Origin: Syngnathus acus
Lineage: Eukaryota; Chordata; Actinopteri; Syngnathiformes; Syngnathidae
Direction of reading: 5' to 3'
DNA: 64,000 nucleotides
Assembly (NCBI RefSeq): GCF_901709675.1
Contig: NC_051095.1
Location: forward strand, 1,671,001-1,735,000
Of the stretch, positions 30,908 to 43,000 are shown piece by piece (the stretch's first letter is position 1; each line of letters begins with the position of its first letter). A program made the translations under genes and the position numbers. The notes under the pieces were generated by a model that saw only the letters and a program-made list of their open reading frames with translations, made no database searches and was not told the DNA's origin.

Positions 30908-33900
30908 TACTTTGTATGAAGGTCTGTTCATGTGAGTCGGCGATACTGAGCAGGTCGCCTCCGCGGCGAAGGCAGTCGTCTCGCGCCTCCTCCCAAGTCT
31001 TGGTGGGCTTGCGTTGAATCAGGTAGCAGAAGTCGGAGGAGGATCGCTCCAGCCACCAGCCGCACTTTGCACTCCAGCCTGCAAGCGAGAGTCGAGTCAC
31101 TTGAGGGCAAACGGGCGACGAGAGACCACCGCACGTCGACTGCCGAGTGGGACGCTCACCTGCCGGCGGAGGAAGAAGAAAGTCTTGGACCTTGGCTGCA
31201 AGGAAGGAAAAGAGAGGACACATTAGCACTCTTCGATTTGCCTTAAATTGTAAAGTGCATTATATATCAAAAGTATGATTATGATGATGAGAGAGCACGT
31301 GGTCATCATCACTTGCTGACCTTTTTTACAGATGAATGGCTGAATATTGGTGCAGGGCCAGTCCTCAAGTTTTCCAGTCTGCGACAAGGCAGCGCAGTCA
31401 CCCCGTCCGGCCGGCCTGTTTGGGACCCACTCGATCTTGCCCTGCGGACGACACGCCAGACGTGACTTTGGCGCGTTTGGTCTCGCTCGCCACCACCGCA
31501 TTTGCTCCAAAATGAGGAGTCCTTTTTTCCTCCCACTGATCAACACTTTCCCACAGTATGACTTGAATTCATTGGACAATTTTCATCCACTTAAATCACA
31601 ACTTGAGTTTCAGACTCATTTATTCTCAGAAATGAGCGACTTTGACTTGTAAAAATCTGCATTTTAATCATACATGATTTATTTTTTCACTTCGTTTAAT
31701 TTTATTCTCATAATTTCACAACTTTGTCCTTGTTAATGCCCCATCTGATTAAACCCTTCAATGTTTATCTCTTCTTGTAACATGACGGGCATTCTTGCCA
31801 AAGTCGAACTTTTGACTACTTTTGTAGGCCGCTCTAAACGTTTGGCTTACTGCAGGTGTTGCGTTGCTCCACTCAAAGTTGTCCTTGTTCTTCTTGAGTC
31901 CCACCCAAGATTGCAATCCTCCTACATATGGCGCGTGAGCTTGGGGAAATCACAAAAAGCGAGAAGAGCATTCAAACGTGTCAGACATTGGGAAACGCTG
32001 CGGGGGGGGGGATGGATAACTGGCATCGGCAGTTTGACCCTGGCGCTCACCAGCCAAGAATTTGCCCTCGTCCCATGAGAGGACGCTGGCCAGGTGACCT
32101 TTCGATTCTTGGCAGAACTTCTCGGCATCCTTCCAAGTGCGCTCCATCCTCCCAAAGTGATAGCAAGAGCCCTTGTACAGGAAGTCGCCAGGGTCGCAGT
32201 AGGAAGCTGAAGCCGGCAAGAAACATGGATTACAAAACCACAAGGGGACGCTGCAGGTGTGAAAAGAAAGAAGAAGCGTCGCTGCCACTCACTCTCCACT
32301 CGATGGTAGCCCAATCCGTAGTCTTTGTAGGAACACAGCCGACCCACCGGGCAGGCTGCAGGAGGATGACGTGATTGCATTTTTTCCTCCTTTCAGCGTC
32401 AACATGACAATGGGGGTTCAGACTTACCGTCGGGCGACCGCTTGCACATGTACGCCAGTGAGGATCCGCACGAGCCATGTCTCCACTTGCCAGGCTGACT
32501 GGAGGAGTGCACACCTTGGTTGACGTACGCGCAAGACTGAAGGTGGGAGCTGTGGAGAAAAATCATAAAAAAAAAACATACACACCCGAGAAACGGTTTA
32601 CCCTTCTTTCTCTGTGCCCCGCCTGACAATGAAAGAACGCAAAGAGGTGACCTTCTTACCTTCCGTCTTGACGCGAGTCCCTGTTGGCGTAGGCCGGGGT
32701 CACACCGGTGTCGGACCAAGTCAGCTTCTTTTCTCCCTCTTCAAAAAACTGACACCAGTCCTTGTTGCAGTCCTGCGGAAACCAATCCCGGTTGTCAGTC
32801 AACTACCGGTAGCGAGCCAACAGCAGCCTGCGCTTGCGTCTCACCAGATTGGAGAGTCCGATCCAGAAGGGCTTGTCGCCCATTTGGTTCTTCACAAAGC
32901 TTTCCTCGGAGAACGAGGAGATGGAGACCAGGTCGCCGCCCTCCCAGAGGCAGTCCTGACGAGCCCCCAGCCAACCATTCTGGGTCTCCATCTTCTTGTA
33001 GCAGTTGGAGCCGTGAGGATTCCATCCGTTTTTGGCGTCACATGATGCCTCGGGATCGATTAATGCTGATAAAACAGCAAAGTTAGTTGCCTTGGTCATT
33101 TTTCGACGTTTGGTGAAAAGCAGAAATTCAGCAAACAGGTAACAATGCAGTCGGTCGACCCAATTCAGTTTTTGCCAAATTGCGACGCCTGCTTGACTGG
33201 CAATCCACAATTTACAAGTCTTTAGAAGGACACGGGCATTGAAGGCTATTAACCTGAAAGAATACAGTCACGAGAGATAAACAAGGCCAGTTTCAAGATG
33301 CTGAATGATCTCAAAGAACCAACTCGGGCTGCCACAAATGATTATTTAGCTCATGGGCTAGTCACCCATGGTATAGTCACTATTGAACGGCGAGCAGCTG
33401 ATCTTGCATAACCTTCATTCGCTTACAACTTGAATTCTTTACGCTAGGAAAATAAAAAAAGAAGACAAGCATCGTCATGTCGTTTTTGTCTCCCGTCGTT
33501 GGAAGTCACCGTTCAAGGAGACGTACCGTCATGAGGCTGCTGCGGCGGTTTTGGAATAATTCCTGCAAGACAAAAGCAAAAGACACGAGTCGGCACGTTG
33601 TGAGGATCGGCCGAGCGTCGTCGCGTCTTACCTCGTTTCTTGCACATGTAGCCTCTCTTCTTCCGGCAATCGTCAAACTTCCAGCGGCCGTTGCTTGTGA
33701 GCAGGGAAAGACAGGACGCACCAGAGGGGTCACCGGGGTCATCTGGAAGGAGACGACAGATGCTCAGCTCCATTCCTCGCAGACAAACATCGATTGGGTT
33801 TTCGAGCCACCTCCGTCCATGATGACGTAACCCAACGGGGATCCGTCAGTCCACCCGCTGCCGTCTTTCGTGATGTTGTTGTTGATGCCCAACCACAGAG

Positions 33901-34003
33901 AGGGAGCGCTCGGCAGAGAAGTGTACAGACCTTTGGAGGTAAATGGTCAAATGAGTTTGAAACAGTCCACGTTGGGGGAATTCAACAGCTCTGATCACGA
34001 CCG

Positions 34004-34038
<35 letters not shown>

Positions 34039-37000
34039 GGCCAGCCAGTCTACTTTGTATGAGGGCCTGTTCATGTGAGTCGGCGATACTGAGCAGGTCG
34101 CCTCCGTGGCGAAGGCAGTCGTCTCGCGCCTCCTTCCAGGCCTTGGTTGGCTTGTGTTGGATCAGGTAGCAGAAGTCGGAGGAGGGTCGGTCCTCCCACC
34201 AGCCGCACTTTGCACGCCGGCCTGCAAGCCAGAGTGGAGTCACTTGAGGGCAAACGGGCGACGAGAGCCCACCGCACGTCGACTGCCGAGTGGGACGCCC
34301 ACCTGCCGGCGGAGGAAGAAGAAAGTCTTGGACCTTGGCTGCAAGGAAGGAAAAGAGAGGACACATTAGCACTCTTCGATTTGCCTTAAATTGTAAAGTG
34401 CATTATATATCAAAGGTATGATTATGATGATGAGAGAGCACGTGGTCATCATCACTTGCTGACCTTTTTTACAGATGAATGGCAGAATATCGGTGCAGGG
34501 CCAGTCCTCAAGTTTTCCAGTCAGCGACAAGGCAGCGCAGTCACCCCGTCCAACCGGCCCCTGTGGGACCCACTCGATGTTGCCCTGCGGACGACACGCC
34601 AGATCAATATTTTCTCACACTAGATGTATCCTTTTAGATGTATCCTTCATTCTGGGCCAGTGACAACTTTTGCAGACGGCTCCAAACGTTTGGCTTACTG
34701 CAGGTGTTGCGTCGCTCCACTCAAACATTCTGTCGTGTTTCTTGAGTCCCACCCAAGATTGCAATCCTCCTTTGTAGGGCATGTGACCTTGAGGAAATCA
34801 GAAAACGCAACTGAGCACAAGACGAGCATCCAAACTTGACAGATGTTGTAAAGTGCTGTGAGACGATTGCCGGCATCGGCGGTTTGTTTTGAAGCTCACC
34901 AGCCAAGAATTGGCCTTCGTCCAGTAAGTGGAGGCTGGCCAGGTGACCTTTCGATTCTCGGCAGAACTTCTCGGCGTCCTCCCAAGTTCGTTTCTTCTCC
35001 CAAAAGTGATAGCAAGAGCCCTTGTACAGGAGGTCGCCAGGGTCGCAGAAGGAAGCTGAAGCTGCAGAGAAACACGGATTACAAAACCACAAGGGGACGC
35101 TGCAGGTGTGAAAAGAAAGAAGAGGCGTCACTGCCACTCACTCTCCACTCGATTGTAGCCGAATCCGTAGTCTTTGTAGGAACACAGCCGTCCCTCCGGG
35201 CAGTCTGCAGGAGGACGACGCGATTGCATTTTTTCCTCCTTTCAACGTCAACATGACAATGGGGGTTCAGACTTACCGTCGGGCGCCCGCTTGCACATGT
35301 ACGGCAAGGAGGATCCGCACGAGCCATGTCTCCACTTGCCGGGCTGACTGGAGGAGTGCACACCTTGGTTGACGTACGCGCAGGAACCAACGCTGGCACT
35401 ATCGGGAGAAGACACACACATGAAAAATTTGGAGGCTTTTCCTTGCTTTTTCCTTGACACGTGTGCTCTCTCAAATTTTGCAAACGGGTTCCATAATCTC
35501 GCTGCGTGTCCCTCATGGACGCAAAAAGGTGACATGAGCTCCTTACCTTCCGTCTTGACCTGAGTGCCAGTTGACGTAGTTCAGCGTCACAGCGGTGTTG
35601 GACCAAGTCAGCCTCTTTTGTGCCGCTTCAAAGAACTGACACCAGGTCTTGTTGCAGTTCTGGAGAGTTCAAACCCGTCCGTCGTCAGTGGCGTAACAAC
35701 AGCGAGCCAACAGACGCTTGCTTGCGCTTGCGTCTCACCAGATTGGAGAGTCCGATCCAGAAGGGCTTGTCGCCCATTTGCTCCGTCACAAAGCTTTCCT
35801 CGTAGGGCGAGGTGATGGAGACCAGGTCGCCGCCCTCCCAGACGCAGTCGTAACGAGCCCCCAGCCAACCGTTGGTGGTCTCCATCTTCTTGTAGCAGTT
35901 GGAGCCGAGGCGTTGCCACCCTTTGTTTGTTTCACATGTCTGAACGACTGAGGACAGACGGACACATTTTGGGATTATTCTGACTCACAGCGCCACGTTT
36001 TTTGCATTCTTCAGCCAAATTAAGATGTGCGACAAACAAGGGGACCACGCCTGCATCAACACTGACATCAGACAAAAAACACGCGTTGGGGAGAATGGAC
36101 CGAGCACCTTGTCTTACCTCGTCTCTTGCAGACGTAGCCGCGCTTCTTCTCGCAATCGCCGACTTCCCGACCGCCCTCGCCACCGAGTAAGGAGTTGCAG
36201 CGTCGGGCGGAGGGGTCACCGGGGTTACCTGGAAGGAGACGGCGGACGCTCAGCGCTCCTCCACGGAAATGGACATTTTCCGGCCAGGTTTTAGACCCAC
36301 CCACCTGCGGCGGCCAACTGGACGGAATTGGGTGAGGATTGGGCCGACTGCTCGCTGCCGTCTTCAACCGTGGTGTCGTTGGTGTAAAACCACAAAGAGG
36401 AAGCGTTTGGCAGAAGACCTTCGGGTCAAAGGTAAACACGGTTGAAACATCTCACAGGTGCATGTGCGAAACGCTTAACCGTAATGAAGTGCGGATGACG
36501 TCTGGCTCGTGTCCTTGTCGCTGGGGGCCACAAGCTTTTCTTTGGAATGAAAGAAACTTGGCAAAAATGCATGTCGTCTTTCATCAAGCACATTACGCGG
36601 TGGACAGCCTACCTTGGATGAAGGCGTGTTCCTGCGAGTCGGCGAAGCCGAGCAGGTTGCCGCTGAGGCGGGCGCACTTGTCTCGCGCCTCCTTCCAGGT
36701 CTTGGTGGGCTTGGAGTTGATCAGGTAGCAGAAGTCGTTGGCGGGGTTTTCCTGCCACCAGCCGCACTTTGCGCTCTTGCCTGCAAGCGAGACTCGGGTC
36801 ACTTGAGGGCAAATGGTATTTTGCATGTGGGCTGCAGGGTGGGACGCCCGCCCACCTGATGCTGATGTCGGCGTCAGAAGAAGCGGAAGAAATTCTCTGG
36901 CCTTGCCTGCAAGGATGTGAGAGGGATCAAACATGAGAGAGCGCCAAGAAGACAAAGGGCAAATGAGAGGTCGTGACTTTCGGACCTTTTTGACAGATGG

Positions 37001-40000
37001 ATGGACGAAGGGTATCGCATTGGGTCAGGTGAGCGTTACCATCAAATGCCAATTTGGAGCACTCAGATGATCTGTATGAATTATACCACGGGACATCATC
37101 CTGCGGGGGGAGGACGCAGTGGGCGTGACTTGAGTGTGTTAGTTGTTGCAGTTGTTCCGATAGCCTCCCAGCAAATTCGTTCAAAGTCACTTTATTGATT
37201 CAAATCTCTCCAATTCATTTTCATAACCTCTTTCTCACAATCAGATGAAATGAAAAAATGTTGCCCTGCAAGATGAGCGGTGCACTTTGATTCGATTGAT
37301 CACCATTTGAATCCTCATCAAATGAAACACCACTCAAGGCAAGTCCAATTCAAATCAAACCATTTGACAGGCAGAGCGAGCGAGCGAGCATGCTTGTCCG
37401 ATTTGTCCTCCTAATTCAAAACAACTATGCTCTGCTAAAATCACACTTTTTAACATGACGGCTTCATTCTGGCCAATTGACAACTTTTTGGACCTCGATC
37501 TGTTGCGCACAGGTAGGTCACTTACTGGAGATGATGTGTCGCTCCACTCAAAGTTGCCATTGTTCTTCCTGAGTCCCAGCCAAGCCAACCATCCTTGTCC
37601 ATCTCGCACGTGAGCTTGAGGAGAGCGGAACAAACACTTGTTGTGAAACATTGCGGGTCGATTGCTGGCCTGCTCATTTTGCCTTGGCGCTCGCTCACCA
37701 AACAAAAATTGTCCGACAACCAGTGAGTGGAGGCTGGCCAGGTGACCTCCCTTGTTCTTGCAGAAACCCTCAGCCTCTTGCCAGGTTTTACGGGTCCCCT
37801 CAAAATGGTAACAAGAGTCCTTGTACAGGAACTCGCCAGAGTCGCAGAAGGAAGCTGAAAACCAAAAGAACCTCGTTTGAAAAGCACAAGGAGACGCTGC
37901 GGGTGGAGAAAGAAGAAGCGTCGCTGCCACTCACTCTCAACTCGATTGTAACGGTAACCCAAGTCTTTGTAGGAACATGGCCATCCGTCCGGGCAGTCTG
38001 CAGGAGGACGACGTGATTGCAATTTTCCTCCTTTCAGCATCAACATCCCAAGAAGAGACAGACTCACCGTCGGGCGACCACTTGCACATGTACGCCAAGG
38101 AGGATTGGCACGAGCCATGTCTCCACTTTCCAGGCTGATTGTAGAGGTCCACACCTTGGTTGACGTAGGCGCAGGAAGCAACGTTGGAGCTGTCGGGGAA
38201 AAGTGGGGGAAAATGAGACACACGACAAGCCAAATTGGAGTCGATTCTCCTCTTTTCGGATAAAAAGAAAACAAAAGCTGGTTTTGAACCTGCTCACACA
38301 CTTTTGGAAAGGGGTTCCAAAGTGTTCCTGTGCATCTCTCCTGACACCGAATGCAAAGAGGTGACCTTCTTACCGTCCGTCTTGACGCGGGTCCCAGTTG
38401 GTGTAGTCCGGCATCATACTGGTGTTGGGCCAAGTCAGGTTCTTTTTTCCCGCATCCAAAAACTGACACCAGTCCTCTTTGCAGTTCTGCCGAAACCAAT
38501 TCCGGTTGTCAGTCAACTACCGGTAGCTAGCCAACAGCCGCTAGCTAGCACTTTGGTCTTACCAGATTGGAGAGCCCGATCCAGAAGGGCTGGTCGCCCA
38601 TCTGCCGCTTCACAAAGTCTTCCTCGTCCGTGGAGGTGATGGAAACAAGGTCGCCGCCCTCCCAGAGGCAGTCGTGACGAGCCCCCAGCCAACCGTTGGT
38701 TGTCTCCATCTTCTTGTAACAGCGGGAGCCGTGAAGAGTCCATCCCATTTTTGCGTCACATTTCTTGATTGATCCTGATGAAACAGCAATGTCGCCTTGG
38801 TCATTTGTCAGCGTTTGGTGAAAAACACAAATTGAGCAGACAGACAAGAAGGAAGTCGGCCGAATTCCCTTTTGGCCAAATTGCGTCACCTGCATGACTG
38901 ACAATAATACAATATGAGATCAATCAACTGGAACTTAAGTGTTGCACAGAGGCTGAGATCAACCGGAGTCAAATTCCCTGTTTGCCGTGCACAAAGTTGG
39001 TCAATAAAGCCAATTCAGATTCTGAAATCATCTATCCACAAAAAATCAACAAGGCCCTTTTTTTGTTTTTTCTCACGATAATCATCAACCATTTTCAAGA
39101 TGCTGAATAATTCCAAGGACATGTCAGAGGACGGAGGAAATTCAGTCCTCTTCTGTCGCGCCGACCGACACGCTTTCATCGCAAACAGTAATGCGGCCAT
39201 AACGCAGTGCGTGCACTGTCCGTTTTTTTTTTCATTTATTTTTTTCTTTTTGTGTGTCAAATGTTCACATAACCCAATAGATTACTACATGTGGATAAGT
39301 AGTAGTAGTATTTGGATGAGTGAAAGGCAATTCATTTGGAAGCAGTTGTGTGGCCTTGGAATCCCCCCCGCCACCCTCCCTTTGCTTTTCCTCTCCGGCC
39401 TCTGCTCTACCAACCCCCCCCCCCCCCTTGCCTGCTCGGAGCAGGGCGGGCGAGAGAGAGAGGGCTGCTCTTCTGACACGCACCCACGAAGAACCAACGA
39501 AAGAACCCCGACACGACACGACACCACTCTCAGCAGCAAATCGACATCTCGTGACAATAAGGGCGCCGCAGTGCCCATTGAACCAATTTGAGATGAAAGT
39601 GACTGAGCTAGGAAACGGGCCAGTTTTTTTTTTCTTGAGAGTGCTCGTGCGCCTCCACGTGTATTGCGCCCTGAGCGGTCGCCCATATTGCCCATAGCAA
39701 AAAGCTCCCACCTGATGTTGATGTCGTCACCGGAAGATACCGGAAGAATTCTCTGGCTTTGCCTGTAGGGATGTGAGAGGATCAAATATGAGAGAGCAAC
39801 CAGAAGACAAAGGGCAAATGAGAGGTCGTGACTTTCTGACCTTTTTGACAGATGGGTGGGTAAACCCCAATGCAAGAAAACATGTGAACTCGACCATCGG
39901 TAAGCAATTGGGCGCAGTCAGCCCTGTCGCCTTTTGGATACCACGGGACGTTATTCTGCGGAGGGAGGACACAGCGGGTGGGCGTGACTTGAGCGTGTTA

Positions 40001-43000
40001 GGTGTTGCAGCTGCTCAGATGGCTGTCCAGCAAATCCCTTCAAAGTCACTTTATTGATTTAAATCTCTCCAATTCATTTTCATAACCGCTTTCTCACAAT
40101 CGGAATTGTTGCCATATTCTGACTGGAACTTTTCAATGAACAAATGTTTCCCTTGAAAATGAAAGGTGCACTTTGATTCTACTATCACTTGATCACTTCC
40201 GTCTAAATGATCATTTGAATCCTCATAAAATGAAAAAACACGTTTGTCTTGTAACACGACTCAAGGCAAGTCAAATTCAAATCAAACCATTTGACAGGGA
40301 GAGCATTCTTGTCAGATTTGTCCTCCTAATTCAGCACAACTTTGTTCTGCTCAAATGACACTTTTTAACCTTTGCCCTCTAACATGACAGCTTCATTCTG
40401 GCCAATTGAGAGTTTTTTGGACCTCGATCTGTTGCACACTTGTCACTTACTGTGGATGATCCGTCGCTCCACTCATATTTGCCATTGTTCTTCTTGAGTC
40501 CCAGCCAATTCCAACTAGATAGTCGCATGTGAGCTTGAGGAGAGCAGAACAAAGACTTGTTGTGAAACATTGCGGGTCGATTGCTGGCCTGCTCATTTTG
40601 CCTTGGTGCTCGCTCACCAGTCAAAAATTCTCCGTCAACGTGTGAGTGGACGCTGGCCAGGTGACCCCCCTTGTTCTTGCAGAAATCCTCAGCCGGTTGC
40701 CAGGTTGTATGTGTCTCCCCAAAATGGTAACACGAGTCCTTGTACAGGAAGTGGCCAGAGTCGCAGAAGGAAGCTGAAACCCAAAAGAACCTCGTTAAAA
40801 AACCACAAAAAGATGGTGCGGTGTGAAAAGAAGCGCCGCTGCCACTTACTCTCCAGTCGATAGTAAATGGAAGCAGATGCTGTGCGGGAACAGGTACGTC
40901 CATTCGAGCAGGCTGCGGAAAGATGACGTAGTTGCGCTTTTCTTCTTTCAGCGTCAACATTACAACGGGGGTTCAGACTTACCGTCGAGCGGCCGCTCGC
41001 ACATGTACGCCAGTGAGGATTGGCACGATCCATGTCTCCACCTTCCAGGCTGACTGTATTTGTTCGTACCTTGGTTGACGTAGGCGCAGGAAGCAACGTT
41101 GGAGCTGTCGCGGAAAAGTGGGGGAAAATGAGACACACGACAAGCCAAATTGGAGTTGATTTTCCTCTTTTTTGATCAAAAGAAAACATTCGCTGTTTTT
41201 GAACCTGCTCACACATTTTTGGAAAGGGTTCCAAAATGTTCCTGTGCATCTTGCCGGACACAGAACGCAAAGAGGGGGCCTTCTTACCTTCCCTTTTGAC
41301 GCGTGTCCCAATTGGTGTAGTCCAGCGTCATACTGGTGTTGGACCAAGTCAGCTCCTTTTCTCCCGCTTCATAAAACCAACACCAGTCCTCTTTGCAGTT
41401 CTGCCGAAACCAATTGCGGTTGTCAGTCAACTACATGTAGCTAGCCAACAGCCGCTAGCTAGCACTTTGGTCTTACCAGATTGGAGAGTCCGATCCAGAA
41501 CGGCTTGTCGCCCATTTGCCCCTTCACAAAGTCTTGCTCGTTCTCGTCGGTGAAGGAGACAAGGTCGCCGCCCTCCCAGAGGCAGTCGAGATAAGCCCCT
41601 ATCCAACCGTTGGTGGTCTCCATCTTCTTGTAGCAGTGGGAGCCGTGAAGAGTCCATCCGTTGCCTGTGTCACATGTTGGCCCAGAATTGGTTGATCCTG
41701 ATAGATCGGTTAATCCTAATGAAACAGCAAAGTTGCCTTGGTTTAGTGAAAAGCGGAAATTCAGCAAACAGACAAGAATGAAGTCGGCCGAATTCACTTT
41801 TTGCCAAATTGCGTCACCTGCATGACTGACTTGGGCATTAAAAGCCAATTAGCCTGAGAGCATAAACATGGCATTTTTTTCCATGAGATAATCATCAAAC
41901 GGTTTCAAGATGCTGATTAATTTCAGGGACTGTTACACATGTCTAAAAACGGAGGAAATTCAGTCCTCGTGCTACCACTTGGCCAGGCAAGCTTGTTTTT
42001 TTACTCAAGTGCGGCCCACGTCAAAAGAGTCCATATTCGACTTTTTAAAAATTATTTTCATCTATCGCCAAAAGATACAAACTAAAATAATATATTCACC
42101 CAAAAAATCAACAAGACACATTTTTGTCACGAGATAACAGTTTCATGAAGCTGAATGATTTCAAGGACTGTTGCACATGTCGAAAAAGGGGAAGAAATAC
42201 AGTCCACTTCTGTCATTCTGCCGCCACTCGGGGAGAGAAAAAGATTTTTGTTTTTTTTAACTCAACTCCTGCCCACAGGATGGCGCTAGAAGTCAACAAA
42301 TTCCACTTCCAACTTTTTCTTTTTTATTTTCATCAATTACCAAAAGATACTTTGACAATCTATGCAAAGGAAGACGTGTTGGAATTCCACGCCTCTTGTA
42401 ACAAATCTTCGTGACTATCACTTCCTTTGCCCCACCGCCCACACACGCTCCAGTGCAACGTATTTGCCCCTTTTTTGGGGTAAGAAAAAACGCAATGTGT
42501 GGTTGCAAATATTAAAGCCAATAGTGGTGCAGTTGTGTTGCTAACTTACGCGTGTGCACGTCGCTATATACGTAGACAGTAGCCCGTATGACGTTTTGGT
42601 TGATTTTGTTTGGAGGGATGGACAAACAAGTGCCACGTTAACGTCAAAGTGGATCAAATGATATATTCGCTCCTCTAATTGTGTCGGTTGCATGTCCTAT
42701 TCGATATGAAACATTGTTTGGTGGTAAAACGAGAGCAGGGAGGGCTCTGGATACACTCCATCACTATTCAAATGATTATTTGATCACTTATGCTTAGCGC
42801 CACATTAAATAAACGACTTTTGTTGCAGACCGGACAGACATCGTCATTACTCTTAAGTACAACCTTTGCTTATTTCCGAGACAGTATGTGAGGAGAAAAC
42901 CGGAGTTTGCCTTTCCAACAAAGTGATACACCGTTTTGTCCTCACTGGGGCTCTTTTACTCCCCAAACATATTTGATACATGTCTATGTTGAGGACTTGC

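Noticed and set aside
30617-31229. Minus-strand frame running from a CTLD exon into LAGWLAGWL repeats
   Set aside because: The exon ends at a donor (GTAGGC) before the array. The duplicate in cassette 3 has the same donor without the long array, so the repeat is intronic.
38775-39711. Possible C1 module of the lectin gene between B1 and A2
   Set aside because: I found no CTLD cysteine pattern on the minus strand in this intron; only repeat-like and low-complexity sequence.
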